Shown here piece after piece: positions 26,850 through 36,334 of a DNA stretch of 64,000 nt. Source of the stretch: CAVSJA01 sp963728145 (GTDB taxonomy: Bacteria; Bacteroidota; Bacteroidia; Chitinophagales; Chitinophagaceae). The notes beneath the pieces are model-generated. The model did not search any database. It was not told the DNA's origin and saw only the letters and a program-made list of their open reading frames with translations. Positions within the stretch are counted from its first letter, which is position 1. Each line of letters starts with the position of its first letter. The stretch lies in the NCBI GenBank assembly GCA_963728145.1, contig CAVSJA010000009.1:124001-188000 (forward strand), read 5' to 3'. A program made the translations under genes and the position numbers.

Positions 26850-26853
26850 GGGA

Positions 26854-28293
26854 TCAGTTGGATTTTTTATTCTTAAGTTTCATGTCGATCACTTCATTCA
26901 ATTGGTCAACAGTGAGTTTTTTGGCGATGATGCGCTTCTCCTTGTCAAGCAAATAAATTATCGGAGTTTGGTACACATCATACAATTGCCGGTAACTCGC
27001 ACGTCCTGCCGCGTTATCCGCGTCAGCAACCGATGGCAGTTGATAAACGTGTTTCCATCCATCTAATTTTTTCTCTTTTATAAAATTAACCCAGTTTTCT
27101 TTTCCGCCATCAACCATCACTCCATACAGGGCCACACCCTGGTTCTTCCATTTGGCTTTATAAAATGAATCAATCTGGGGTACTACTTCCTTGCAATGGC
27201 CGCAGGTTGGATCCCAGAAACAAAGCACTACCAATTCTGCCTGTAGTTGGTAAAGTGTAAATGGTTTGCCCGTTGAGTCAACCATATCCAGGTCGGCTGC
27301 CGGCCTTCCAATAAGGTTGGCCATTAAACTATAAGCCCGTTTCGTCATGAATTCTTTGTACTGCGTTGTAAAGAATTCAGCCTGGCCGGTGTTTACATAT
27401 TTTTCAAAGAGATGAACGAAAACTGCATCCTGACCCATATACTGGGGATTGACATATTTCTGTACAAAATGCACAAGCAGGTACTGAAACATATCCTTGC
27501 TCGGCCTTGCCATGAGCAGCATATGGTCCACTTCTTTGATCACTGAGTCCGGGTTTGGTATAACAAGGTTCTGCATGTACTTATCCAGCTTATGTTCAAA
27601 GAAGGGCGTTCTTACCAAACGCGAATCTGCAAACGAAATATCGTCCCAATAATGTGATTTGAAATAGTAATATGCATAGTTCGAGTCATACTTGCCTCCC
27701 GGATGCTTTGATGCAGGTGGCACAATTGGCTCGCGCATGGCTTTGAATAATGCCGCAAGTAATGAATTCGGATATTTCTTCGTGATGCTATCCCGGTAAC
27801 CCTGAAGTTTATCTCCGAGGACTTTCATTCTCGCCTGAATAGCAGAAGAGTCCTTTGAGTTCTTTGCCAATTGATACTCTGTATTCGTTCTCCCAATTAA
27901 AGAACCTGTTTTACCGGCAAAAACTGTATAATCCTTAAAAAGCGTGTTTTCTATTGAATTAGTAAACTGAACTCCAGCCGGAAGATTCGAAGTGTCTGAG
28001 GCAATTGAAAACTGTTGGTTCTTATCAATCAGAACTTCAAATAATATTTCTTTTTTAGGAGAAACGATGAAATAAATGCCACCTGGTAGGGCTTGTTTTC
28101 CCTTGAAGACTCCGGTGCCGGATGCATTTAACATGGCTGAATCCGCGATAGCTTTCTTATCTCCATAATAGTAACCGAGATAAACCCGGGCATTTTGATA
28201 GGGTTTGAGGGTAAGATTAATGGAATACCCTCCCTGGGCCAGGCCAGGAAAACTGCAAAGGAGCAAGAGGAAAGCTGGTATAATTCTTTTCAT
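26854..28293 (-). CDS. TlpA/thioredoxin-like disulfide oxidoreductase with DUF4369/DUF5106-type N terminus
   Basis: 479 residues with a signal peptide (about 1-19). The N-terminal 120 residues form a beta-rich domain (SINLTLKPYQNARVYLGYYYGD) of DUF4369 type, and the centre is helical (DUF5106-like). The C-terminal 150 residues are an AhpC/TlpA thioredoxin fold with redox motif CGHC at 364-367 after CFWDPT. Such Bacteroidota proteins act in the periplasm, reducing or isomerising disulfides. Four bp separate it from the parvulin gene, suggesting a joint role in envelope protein folding. Confidence 0.85.
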   Translation of the reverse strand: MKRIIPAFLLLLCSFPGLAQGGYSINLTLKPYQNARVYLGYYYGDKKAIADSAMLNASGTGVFKGKQALPGGIYFIVSPKKEILFEVLIDKNQQFSIASDTSNLPAGVQFTNSIENTLFKDYTVFAGKTGSLIGRTNTEYQLAKNSKDSSAIQARMKVLGDKLQGYRDSITKKYPNSLLAALFKAMREPIVPPASKHPGGKYDSNYAYYYFKSHYWDDISFADSRLVRTPFFEHKLDKYMQNLVIPNPDSVIKEVDHMLLMARPSKDMFQYLLVHFVQKYVNPQYMGQDAVFVHLFEKYVNTGQAEFFTTQYKEFMTKRAYSLMANLIGRPAADLDMVDSTGKPFTLYQLQAELVVLCFWDPTCGHCKEVVPQIDSFYKAKWKNQGVALYGVMVDGGKENWVNFIKEKKLDGWKHVYQLPSVADADNAAGRASYRQLYDVYQTPIIYLLDKEKRIIAKKLTVDQLNEVIDMKLKNKKSN

Positions 28294-28404
28294 GGTAAAG
28301 CGGTAAGAACCAACACCGAAATAACAAATTATTCGGCTAAAATAAAACGTCTACCCTGTTAAAAGCTTGCGAATGAAGGTAAATTTTCTGGTACGGAGGA
28401 CAGG

Positions 28405-28484
28405 TCCCCACTTTCGTGGGGATGACGGCACGGAAAGTCAGCGGGAAATGAAAATGGGAGCCAGTTTTTGAGCCTGACTCCCAT
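28405..28484 (-). terminator. Palindromic repeat and terminator-like hairpin downstream of yceI
   Basis: ATGGGAG (28454-28460) and CTCCCAT (28478-28484) flank a 17-nt loop with further pairing (CCAG, GCCT), a likely terminator for yceI. Beyond it, 28405-28424 is a perfect-type palindrome GTCCCCACTTTCGTGGGGAT, a dispersed repeat also present at 31491-31510. Confidence 0.5.
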
Positions 28485-28529
28485 AATGATTTGACTATTG
28501 CTCATTGCCAATTGCCTATTGCCTATTGC

Positions 28530-29183
28530 CTATTGCTTCACCTGGTTAAACTCAGTATTGATCGTAACCTCAACATCTTTTCCTACAACCAATCCGCCGG
28601 CTTCTGTAGCACGGTCCCATTTCAGGTTATAGTCGAAACGGTTGATGGTAGTCTTTGCTTTGAATCCAGCTTTTGCGCCTTGAGCAGTTGTAATAGTACC
28701 ACCATAGGTAACATCGAAACTTACTGGCTTGGTCACATCGCGGATGGTCAGGTTTCCATCTACTTTGTATTTGTTGTTCCCAAGTGGCTTCCATGAAGTA
28801 CTTTCAAATTTCATTTGAGGGAACTTATCTGCACTGAAAAAATCGTCGCCCTTCAGATGTCCATCCCTTCTTTCGTTGTCTGTGTTTACAGAAGCTACAT
28901 CAACTGAAAAAGCCACTTTTGCATCAGAAAAATCCGCTTTCGTATGCTCAAGACTTCCATCATATATCTTGAATGCTCCATCAACTTCGGATACTACCAT
29001 ATGCGTAACGGTAAAGCGCACGTTGGAATGTCCCTTGTCGAGTTTCCATTTGGTTGGGGCTTGAGTAAGTTGAACTGTATTGGAGTTAGATTCAGGTGGG
29101 TTATTCGATTCTTTAGCTGGCTTGAACGCAATCACTGCTGCAGCAGCCAGCAATACGCCAAAAAAAATAAAGGCTTTCTTCAT
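28530..29183 (-). CDS. YceI family periplasmic lipid-binding protein
   Basis: 217 residues from MKKAFIFFGVLLAAAAV (ATG at 29183); the 15-codon upstream extension lacks sense. After the signal segment comes a lipocalin-like beta-barrel: WKLDKGHSNVRFTVTHMVV, DNERRDGHLKGDDFF and FKAKTTINRFDYNLKW are hallmark YceI blocks. YceI proteins bind polyisoprenoid or other amphiphilic molecules in the periplasm and are often stress-induced. Monocistronic here, with ATTGCCT repeats at its very end (28498-28535). Confidence 0.92.
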   Translation of the reverse strand: MKKAFIFFGVLLAAAAVIAFKPAKESNNPPESNSNTVQLTQAPTKWKLDKGHSNVRFTVTHMVVSEVDGAFKIYDGSLEHTKADFSDAKVAFSVDVASVNTDNERRDGHLKGDDFFSADKFPQMKFESTSWKPLGNNKYKVDGNLTIRDVTKPVSFDVTYGGTITTAQGAKAGFKAKTTINRFDYNLKWDRATEAGGLVVGKDVEVTINTEFNQVKQ

Positions 29184-29390
29184 AAATGATGATTTTTTAA
29201 AGTTTAGACACCGATAAAGATAAGTCAAATTAATGGTTGTTTTGACGATTGCGAGAAGGAAAACTTGTCCTCGATCAATCGGAAGGCAAATTACTGAAGG
29301 CGAATATATTTTTCTTTTCTTTTATTTAACTTTTAGCATTAGTTGATTGGGACTGTTCACAGTTAACCAACAAACCAATCAACTCCCAGT

Positions 29391-29477
29391 GCCGCCCTGG
29401 CTCATCCCGATAGCTACCGGGAGGCAGAGCAGCTGTTTCGTAAATAGCAGTTCGGGGGTTCGAATCCTTGGGTGGCT
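29391..29477 (+). tRNA. tRNA-Thr(CGT)-like gene with a palindrome in the D-loop
   Basis: Acceptor arms GCCGCCC (29391-29397) and GGGTGGC (29470-29476) pair at 7 positions with one G-T. The D-stem is GCTC/GAGC (29400-29403 with 29427-29430). The anticodon stem GCTGT/ATAGC holds a 7-nt loop TTCGTAA with anticodon CGT (29439-29441). The T-loop TTCGAAT is normal, but the T-stem is imperfect, apparently one base short. The D-loop is 23 nt instead of about 8, because it contains TCCCGATAGCTACCGGGA (29405-29422), an 18-nt palindrome of a repeat family also at 43356-43373. Either an inactivated tRNA or one with an extra hairpin. ACG codons could still be read by a UGU tRNA. Confidence 0.7.
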
Positions 29478-29483
29478 CTTTGA

Positions 29484-29651
29484 ACACAGGAACAGACGAA
29501 CGGATGAACAGATGAATAGATGAATGTAAGTAGGACTAAAAACCCGACCTTCATTCGTTCTACTGTTCCTCTGCTCTTCTGCTCTTCTGCTCTTCTGCTC
29601 TTCTGTTCTTCTGTTCATCTGTTCCTCTGCTCTTCTGTTCTTCTGTTCATT
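29484..29651. repeat. Opposed GATGAACA / TGCTCTTC arrays downstream of the tRNA-like gene
   Basis: The left array (29484-29525) repeats GGAACAGA / GATGAACA; the right (29551-29651) has about ten degenerate copies of TGTTCTTC/TGCTCTTC. Partial complementarity allows a long hairpin. The rest of the roughly 700-bp gap (29652-29881) is A/T-rich; I see no gene in it. Confidence 0.6.
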
Positions 29652-29881
29652 AACTTTTCTCACTATTTGAGGCATTTCTTCTACTGTATCTAATTAATCA
29701 CGCTGAGTGAAAAAAAATATTGGGATAAGTATATAAATGGCACTGTGTTTGACACTTAACTGAGAATTTTTTCGAATAATAATCCTGCCCTTTAAAAATT
29801 AATCCCACCCTCTTTTCTCGCCAATCTCAAACCCTGGAAAATCGTCGTGAACCTGCTTTGTGTATTCTTTAAAAAAAGGCT

Positions 29882-31321
29882 ATGATTACTATTTCTGTGT
29901 CTAAACCCAGACTGCTTAAGCTATGTGTGTTTTTTCTACTCGTTCTGTTTTCGGTTAATGATTTAAAGTCTCAATCTATTTGTCCATCCTGTTGGGTCCC
30001 TATCACGAAACATCGTTTCGTGACTAGCTCAATGATCCCTCCAATTTCTTCATGGATATATGGATACCTGGAATACCTTCCTCCTGCATATCATGCAAAC
30101 CCAACAAAGAAATTTCCACTGATCATTTTCATTTCAGGGATCGGTTCCATTGGTGGGGGGACCTTCGAGTCAATGTGTCCCACCCTGGTATGTGGGGCCT
30201 TGCCATTAAAGATTGAGGAAGGAAGGCTTCCGAATGAAATATATCATAACGGGGTTCCTTATTCCTTTATCGTACTCACACCCCAAATGCTCGGAAATGT
30301 GAATGCAGCTTCCGACATTCTTGCCATGATCAATTATGCAGTTGCCAATTACCGGGTTGATAGAAACAGGATCTATCTTACCGGATTGAGTTCGGGAGAA
30401 GGAATGATCATGAATTATATGAGTTCCTCTGCTGCTAATGCAAAAAAAATTGCAGCGGTAGTGACGATGGGTGCGTGTTCGGGAACTAATACTGCGGGCG
30501 CAAGTAATATTGGTACACAAAATATTCACTATTGGGGAATCCAGTGTGCCCAGGATAATGTTTGTAGCCCTTCAAATGTGATCAATTGGGCCAATGCTGT
30601 TAATTCATTTTCTCCTCCCGGAAATCCAATGGGCAGGTCTACCTTAACGCCAACCTATAATCCAGGTTTCCCCCATGATATATGGTACATGGCTTACGAT
30701 ATGGATTGGAGGGACAATAGTTTCGGACAAAGTATTTATGAATGGATGATCCAATTCACTTCCCCAACCCTGGTTCCCGCAATCATTGAAAATTTCAGCG
30801 TGTATGCAAGAAATAAACAAGTGATTGTTGAATGGACCTCACTCACCGAATCCGAGTCTGATCATTTCATAGTTGAACGATCGGCTAATGGAGCGGACTT
30901 TTATGAGATAGGTAAAGTAAATGCTGCGGGAACTTCTTCTTCAAAAATCAATTACAAGTTTACTGATCCATTGCCACTGCGCGGAAATAATTTTTATCGG
31001 CTTGTGCTGGCGAATCGCGACTATAGCAAGGATTATTTTGACATTAAGAAAGTGACTGTGGAAGATTTTGGAGTAAGGGTCGTGTTATCTCCGATACCTG
31101 CAACCAAAACTCTTCAATTGATCTTTAATTTGAATTCAACTCAAAACATAACATTCAATATTACTGACATAAACGGAAGGACACTAAGGACATGGTCTGC
31201 GAATTTCTCCTCAGGCCATGCAAACCATCCAATCGATATTAATACACTTGCGGCTGGAGTCTATTACCTGCATATCAGGGGAACAGATTTCACCGAATCA
31301 AAGAAGTTCATTAAACAATAG
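29882..31321 (+). CDS. Secreted alpha/beta-hydrolase (esterase-like) with T9SS sorting domain
   Basis: 479 residues. Signal peptide about 1-30 (ending LKSQS), then an alpha/beta-hydrolase of the PHB-depolymerase/esterase type: KKFPLIIFISGIGSIGGG is the oxyanion region and Ser170 sits in GLSSG. A beta-sandwich linker (VIVEWTSLTESESDHFIVERS) follows, and the C terminus (about 400-479) is a type A T9SS sorting domain: VVLSPIPATKTLQL ... LAAGVYYLHIRG ... KKFIKQ. The protein is therefore exported across the outer membrane. A paralogue of the same architecture is at 38053-39549. Substrate unknown. Confidence 0.8.
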   Translation: MITISVSKPRLLKLCVFFLLVLFSVNDLKSQSICPSCWVPITKHRFVTSSMIPPISSWIYGYLEYLPPAYHANPTKKFPLIIFISGIGSIGGGTFESMCPTLVCGALPLKIEEGRLPNEIYHNGVPYSFIVLTPQMLGNVNAASDILAMINYAVANYRVDRNRIYLTGLSSGEGMIMNYMSSSAANAKKIAAVVTMGACSGTNTAGASNIGTQNIHYWGIQCAQDNVCSPSNVINWANAVNSFSPPGNPMGRSTLTPTYNPGFPHDIWYMAYDMDWRDNSFGQSIYEWMIQFTSPTLVPAIIENFSVYARNKQVIVEWTSLTESESDHFIVERSANGADFYEIGKVNAAGTSSSKINYKFTDPLPLRGNNFYRLVLANRDYSKDYFDIKKVTVEDFGVRVVLSPIPATKTLQLIFNLNSTQNITFNITDINGRTLRTWSANFSSGHANHPIDINTLAAGVYYLHIRGTDFTESKKFIKQ

Positions 31322-31347
31322 CAGATCCAAATCCGCGAAAAGACCGG

Positions 31348-31377
31348 AAACCATCCCCCTCGGCGGATGGTTTTTTT
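31348..31377 (+). terminator. Rho-independent terminator of the esterase gene
   Basis: CCATCC (31351-31356) pairs with GGATGG (31365-31370), followed by seven T. Confidence 0.75.
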
Positions 31378-31383
31378 ATTGGG

Positions 31384-31510
31384 AAAATTTCCGTGTTATC
31401 CGTGTCCTCCGTGGATAAGTTGGCGCTTCGCGGCAAACACATTTGCCACGGAGGGCACGGATTACACCGGATTGGTTCCCGCTTTCGGAGGTCCCCACTT
31501 TCGTGGGGAT
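31384..31510. repeat. CCGTG-rich inverted repeat plus GTCCCCAC palindrome
   Basis: CCGTGTTATCCGTGTCCTCC (from 31391) faces CCACGGAGGGCACGGAT (31446-31462), a degenerate long hairpin. A GTCCCCACTTTCGTGGGGAT palindrome follows at 31491-31510, the second copy in the window. No coding potential is evident. Confidence 0.55.
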
Positions 31511-31582
31511 GGAAGTTTTTGTGGGCGGAAGTGGTTAGTTTCAAGTTTCCCTTAATTTTATTGCCCACAAAACTAACAGCAC

Positions 31583-34500
31583 ATGAGACGACTTCTATTT
31601 TTTCTGCTATTGATCACTGGCATCGCCCAAGCCCAGACTATAAACATCAACACCCATTTTAGAAACTGGAAACCTCGTAATATAGGACCAAGTGGTATGA
31701 GCGGACGCATCGTTGCGATTGATGCGGTTCATGCTAATCCGAGTATCATTTATCTCGGTGCGGCCTCGGGCGGAGTATGGAAGACAGAAAACGGAGGTTC
31801 TGAATGGACTCCCATGTTTGATGAGCAACCCATTCAAAATATTGGTTCGCTGGCAATTCAGCAATCGAATCCTTCGATTGTGTGGGCAGGAACAGGTGAA
31901 GGAAATCCGCGCAACTCATTAAATATCGGAGAGGGGATTTATAAAAGCCTCGATGCAGGAAAAACCTGGAAAAAAATGGGACTTGAAAAGACAAGGAATA
32001 TCCATCGCATCATTATCGATCCTTCCAATCCGAATACCGTGTATGCGGGGGTGATAGGAAATCCATATGGTATCCATCCTGATCGCGGAGTTTATAAAAC
32101 AACTGACGGAGGTGAAACCTGGAATAAGATCCTCTATACGAATGACACCAGTGGTTGTGCTGAACTGGTAATGGATCCCTCCAATCCGAATAAATTGATT
32201 GCTTCAATGTGGCAGCACAGAAGAAGGCAATGGGATTTTAATAGCGGTGGTCCGGGCAGCGGACTGTATATAACTGTTGATGGTGGAAAGAACTGGAAGA
32301 AATTAGGAAAGGATGATGGACTACCTGATGGAAATTTCGGAAGAATAGGTCTTGCATTTGCCAGAAGCATGCCGAAAAGAGTATATGCAAAAGTAGAAGC
32401 AACAAGAAATGGTTTTTATAAAAGTGATGATGGTGGATTCAAATGGGAACTTGTGAACAGTGATCCTGCACAAATAACGGATCGTCCATTTTATTACCAG
32501 GAGATCTATGTTGATCCGGTAAATGAAAACAGGATCTATGATATCCATTCAACTGTTACTTTCAGCGAAGATGGAGGAAGATCATTCAGAACCCTGATCC
32601 CCTACAGTGGAATTCATCCGGACCATCATGCATGGTGGATCAATCCCAATGATCCGAATTTAATTATTGATGGAAATGACGGTGGTATCGGTATCTCCCG
32701 CGATCGCGGTCAGAATTGGGTGTTTGATGAAAAGATACCAGTAGGACAGTTCTATCATATCAATGTCGACAATGAACTTCCATACAATGTTATGGGTGGG
32801 ATGCAGGACAACGGAAGCTGGAGGGGGCCTTCTTATACATTGACCAATGGAGGCATTCGAAATTATTATTGGGAGAATGTTGGTGGTGGAGACGGATTTG
32901 ATGTAATGCCAGACAAAGATGACGCTAGCTGGATCTATTCAATGAGCCAGGGAGGTAATGTTGGAAGGTTAAATGTAAAGACCGGTGAACGCTGGTTTAT
33001 CAAACCATTCTCCACAGACCTGAAAGTGAAGTATAGATTCAATTGGAATTCGGGTATTGCCCAGGATCCCTTTGAAAATGGAACAATTTATTTCGGAAGC
33101 CAGTTCCTGCATAAAAGCACAGCAAAGGGTGCAGGATGGACAACGATTTCACCAGATCTCACTACAAACGATAGCATACAACAAAGAGAAGAAACGGGTG
33201 GATTGACTTTAGATATTACCGGTGCTGAGAATTTTAATACTATTATCACGATCGCCCCTTCTGCAAAACAAAAGGGAGTGATTTGGGTTGGCACTGATGA
33301 TGGGAATGTGCAACTCACACAAGATGGAGGCCAAACCTGGACAAATTTTCGTGGAAAGATCCCCGGTATGCCATTAGGTGCGTGGATACCACAAATACAG
33401 GCATCGAGACATAATTCAGGTGAAGCATTTGTTGTTGCGAATGATTATCGCAGAGCAGATTTTAAACCTTATATCTTTAGAACAACTGATTTTGGGAAAA
33501 CATGGAGCAGATTAGTCGATGAAAATAAAGTAAAAGGTTATGCGCTTTGTATGATCCAGGATCCCACTGAACCCAACCTGATTTTTGTGGGAACAGAACA
33601 TGGCTTATGGGTAAGTCTGAACAATGGAGAAAGCTTCCAACAATGGAAGAATGGATATCCTTCAGTTTCTACTTATGATATGGCCATCCAGGAAAGGGAA
33701 GCCGATCTCGTTATTGCAACTTTTGGTCGGTCCATATGGGTATTGGACGATATCAAACCTTTGAGAAAGCTCGCATCCAACAAAGGATCGATCAGCAAAA
33801 ACCTAACAGTATTCCCTGCCGGAGATGCGTATCAAATGAGTTATCGTTCAGCTCCGGGCTATGAATGGAGCGTTGCCGGATTATGGGATGCACCAAACAA
33901 GAGACGAGGTGCACCAATTTCTTTCCTTGTAAATAAACTAAGTCCCAGAAGAGATACCGCAAGAACTGGTTCCGATACAACAACAAGAATTGCAACAACC
34001 GGAGGCGGAGGCGGGGGCCAGGGACAAGGTGGAGGTGGCAGAGGAGGACAGGGAGGACAAGGTGGTCAGGGTGCATTTTCACAGGGTGCTGGAAGAAGTA
34101 CTGGTGATACAGCACTGGTAAGAATCTATAACGACAAGAATGTATTGATAAGAACATTGAGATGGGGAGTTGATTCAGGATGGAACCGTCAATACTGGGG
34201 AATGGAAGAAAAAGGGTTCCGTGGGCCAAATTCACCTAAACCAAGACCGGGTGCTCCTGAGCCTGGAGGTTTCCAGGTTTTGCCAGGAACTTATAAAATT
34301 GTATTGACTTATAACCGTGAATCAGACTCAACAATGATAAATGTAAAAGATGATCCGCGTTTAGGCAATCGGAATGATATTAAACTTGCTCAACGAAAAA
34401 TGTATGAGCGCTTGAGAAAAAGTATCGACAAATTGAATGAAGCAACTGATCGTTTGACCGAAGCTGATGAGGTTCTCACCAAGATGAGCACCCAATTGAG

Positions 34501-34852
34501 AGGATTGGAAGGAAAGGAAATGGATTCACTCCGCAGAATGACCACCGCGATGCAGGATTCGATCCGCAATATTCGTGAATTCGTCAGCGGAAGGTCTTCA
34601 ACCAGGCAGGGAATCTCCCGTTCGCTTGCACCAACAGTTTTGACAAGAATCCAGGAAGCTAACCAGAATATCGGAGCGAAAATGGTGAACCCTGGTGTAA
34701 CGGAGGAAAAACTTGTAGAGAATGCCGAATCGCTGATCAATACCGTTGTTCAGCGCACGAATAATTTATTTGATGGCAAATGGAGTGAGTACAGAAAATT
34801 AGTTGAGAATACGAAAGTGAATTTGTTTAAAGATTATAAGCCTATACAATAG
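31583..34852 (+). CDS. Large exported Asp-box (BNR/VPS10-like) beta-propeller protein
   Basis: 1089 residues with a signal peptide (1-18, ending AQAQ). From residue 30 to about 720 are repeated Asp-box loops of the form S-D-G-G-x-T-W (KTENGGSEWT, KSLDAGKTWKK, KTTDGGETWNK, TVDGGKNWKK, TQDGGQTWTN, RTTDFGKTWSR). These fold into seven- or ten-bladed propellers as in sortilin/VPS10 and xyloglucanases. Bacteroidota members are annotated glycosyl hydrolase, but no catalytic residue can be assigned. Near residue 805-835 is a Gly/Gln-rich linker, followed by a helical C-terminal region. No T9SS sorting domain is visible, so a periplasmic or outer-membrane site is likelier. Confidence 0.82.
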   Translation: MRRLLFFLLLITGIAQAQTININTHFRNWKPRNIGPSGMSGRIVAIDAVHANPSIIYLGAASGGVWKTENGGSEWTPMFDEQPIQNIGSLAIQQSNPSIVWAGTGEGNPRNSLNIGEGIYKSLDAGKTWKKMGLEKTRNIHRIIIDPSNPNTVYAGVIGNPYGIHPDRGVYKTTDGGETWNKILYTNDTSGCAELVMDPSNPNKLIASMWQHRRRQWDFNSGGPGSGLYITVDGGKNWKKLGKDDGLPDGNFGRIGLAFARSMPKRVYAKVEATRNGFYKSDDGGFKWELVNSDPAQITDRPFYYQEIYVDPVNENRIYDIHSTVTFSEDGGRSFRTLIPYSGIHPDHHAWWINPNDPNLIIDGNDGGIGISRDRGQNWVFDEKIPVGQFYHINVDNELPYNVMGGMQDNGSWRGPSYTLTNGGIRNYYWENVGGGDGFDVMPDKDDASWIYSMSQGGNVGRLNVKTGERWFIKPFSTDLKVKYRFNWNSGIAQDPFENGTIYFGSQFLHKSTAKGAGWTTISPDLTTNDSIQQREETGGLTLDITGAENFNTIITIAPSAKQKGVIWVGTDDGNVQLTQDGGQTWTNFRGKIPGMPLGAWIPQIQASRHNSGEAFVVANDYRRADFKPYIFRTTDFGKTWSRLVDENKVKGYALCMIQDPTEPNLIFVGTEHGLWVSLNNGESFQQWKNGYPSVSTYDMAIQEREADLVIATFGRSIWVLDDIKPLRKLASNKGSISKNLTVFPAGDAYQMSYRSAPGYEWSVAGLWDAPNKRRGAPISFLVNKLSPRRDTARTGSDTTTRIATTGGGGGGQGQGGGGRGGQGGQGGQGAFSQGAGRSTGDTALVRIYNDKNVLIRTLRWGVDSGWNRQYWGMEEKGFRGPNSPKPRPGAPEPGGFQVLPGTYKIVLTYNRESDSTMINVKDDPRLGNRNDIKLAQRKMYERLRKSIDKLNEATDRLTEADEVLTKMSTQLRGLEGKEMDSLRRMTTAMQDSIRNIREFVSGRSSTRQGISRSLAPTVLTRIQEANQNIGAKMVNPGVTEEKLVENAESLINTVVQRTNNLFDGKWSEYRKLVENTKVNLFKDYKPIQ

Positions 34853-34875
34853 ATAGTCGCCGATATCGCAAAATA

Positions 34876-34948
34876 TTTACCGCTGAGACGCGAAGGCGCG
34901 GAGGATTTGAAAACATTTCTCCGCGCTCTTCGCGTCTCCGCGGTAAAA
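34876..34948. repeat. Inverted repeat of the ACCGC-GAGACGCGAAGGCGCGGAG type
   Basis: The left arm (34876-34906) and right arm (34919-34948) are near reverse complements, starting TTTACCGC and ending GCGGTAAAA. A second copy with a longer loop is at 63200-63310, showing a dispersed element. It precedes the aminotransferase start by about 15 bp, so it would be in or next to its leader. Confidence 0.65.
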
Positions 34949-34964
34949 CGTAAATTGCATCGCT

Positions 34965-36221
34965 ATGAAGCTATCCCACTTATCAGAAACATTGATTGGT
35001 TCAGAGATCGTGAAACTTGGCGGTGAGATCAAGGAGAAAATAAGACAGGGAGAAAAGATTTACAATTTTACAGTAGGTGATTTTGATCCATCCATTTTCC
35101 CAATTCCAAAAGAATTGGAAGATGAGATCATTGAGGCATACCGAAAACATTTCACGAATTATCCCGCTGCAGAAGGTAACCTCGACCTGCGTGAGGCAAT
35201 ATCAGCCTTCATCAAGGAAAGGGAACAATTACATTATTCTCATGCCGAAATATTGGTTGCAGCTGGCGGAAGGCCATTAATCTATTCTTTGTTCCGGGCC
35301 ATTTGTGATAAGGGAGACAAGGTAATTTATGCGGTTCCATCCTGGAATAATAATCACTATGCACATTTTGTAGGAGCAGAGCACATAGTGATTGAGGCGA
35401 CGGCTGAAAATGATTTCATGCCAACAGTAGAGCAATTGCGTCCGCATTTAAAAGGTGCTACACTACTTTCACTTTGTTCACCACAGAATCCTACCGGAAC
35501 AACATTCAATAAAGAAGATCTTGAAGCGATCTGTGATATGGTAATTGAAGAAAATGCTTCAAGGGAGGATCGTGAAAAGAAGCTATACGTGATGTATGAC
35601 CAGATGTACTGGCATTTAACCTATGGAGAAATCGCACATCATAATCCCGTATCACTAAGATCGGCAATGCAGGAGTACACCATCTTTATTGATGCGGTAA
35701 GTAAAGTGTTTGCTGCTACCGGAGTTAGAGTTGGATGGGCTTTCGGACCAAAGATCATTATGGATAAAATGAAAGCTATCCTGAGTCATGTTGGGGCATG
35801 GGCACCGATGGCGGAACAAAAGGCTCTTGCAAGGTACCTGTATCAAAAGGAAAATATAGATCGTTACCTTAAGAATTTCAAATCAGGAATTGAAGAAAGA
35901 CTACGCGGAATTTATGAAGGATTTCAGTGCCTTTGTAAAGAGGGATACAATGTGGGTGCTATTGCACCCCAAGCAGCGATCTACCTCACTATTAAAGTTG
36001 ATCTTGCCGGGAAACAGACAGATGATGGAAAGGCTTTGAGTAATCAATCGGATGTTACTGCCTATCTCCTTAATGAAGCAAGGTTAGCGGTGGTTCCGTT
36101 CTACGCATTTGGCGCATCAAGAAGCTCTCCATGGTATCGATTGAGTGTCGGCACCTGCAAAAAAGAGGAGATTGGAGAGATGGTCGGCCAACTTAGAAAG
36201 GCCCTGAAAAAACTCCAGTAG
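34965..36221 (+). CDS. PLP-dependent aminotransferase, class I/II
   Basis: 418 residues, fold type I. It has an N-terminal VGDFDPSIFPIP block, NYPAAEGNLDLREAIS, LCSPQNPTGT (substrate carboxylate and PLP contacts), YDQMYW, and the Schiff-base Lys247 in DAVSKVFAATGVRVGWAFG. It resembles aspartate/aromatic aminotransferases; the exact amino acid cannot be told from sequence. The start matches the family. A strong terminator follows, so it is probably transcribed alone. Confidence 0.88.
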   Translation: MKLSHLSETLIGSEIVKLGGEIKEKIRQGEKIYNFTVGDFDPSIFPIPKELEDEIIEAYRKHFTNYPAAEGNLDLREAISAFIKEREQLHYSHAEILVAAGGRPLIYSLFRAICDKGDKVIYAVPSWNNNHYAHFVGAEHIVIEATAENDFMPTVEQLRPHLKGATLLSLCSPQNPTGTTFNKEDLEAICDMVIEENASREDREKKLYVMYDQMYWHLTYGEIAHHNPVSLRSAMQEYTIFIDAVSKVFAATGVRVGWAFGPKIIMDKMKAILSHVGAWAPMAEQKALARYLYQKENIDRYLKNFKSGIEERLRGIYEGFQCLCKEGYNVGAIAPQAAIYLTIKVDLAGKQTDDGKALSNQSDVTAYLLNEARLAVVPFYAFGASRSSPWYRLSVGTCKKEEIGEMVGQLRKALKKLQ

Positions 36222-36277
36222 TTATCCCGTTTTCAACGCAACGACATTCGGCGGGACGGCGCAGCTTCAATAAAATG

Positions 36278-36312
36278 AAAAAGGCCCCGACCTGGATAGT
36301 CGGGGCCTTTTT
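36278..36312 (+). terminator. Strong Rho-independent terminator after the aminotransferase gene
   Basis: AAAAAGGCCCCGAC (36278-36291) pairs perfectly with GTCGGGGCCTTTTT (36299-36312) around a 7-nt loop. The A and T runs make it usable on both strands, and it also ends the minus-strand transcript of the two small genes. Confidence 0.9.
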
Positions 36313-36334
36313 CATGCTTACTTATGTCAATATT

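Noticed and set aside
24721..29651. Tandem short repeats as a CRISPR array
   Set aside because: Units are 7-10 nt without spacers of constant length, and no cas genes are present.
31583..34852. Definite glycosidase
   Set aside because: Asp-box propellers do not by themselves imply catalysis; no catalytic acid could be assigned.
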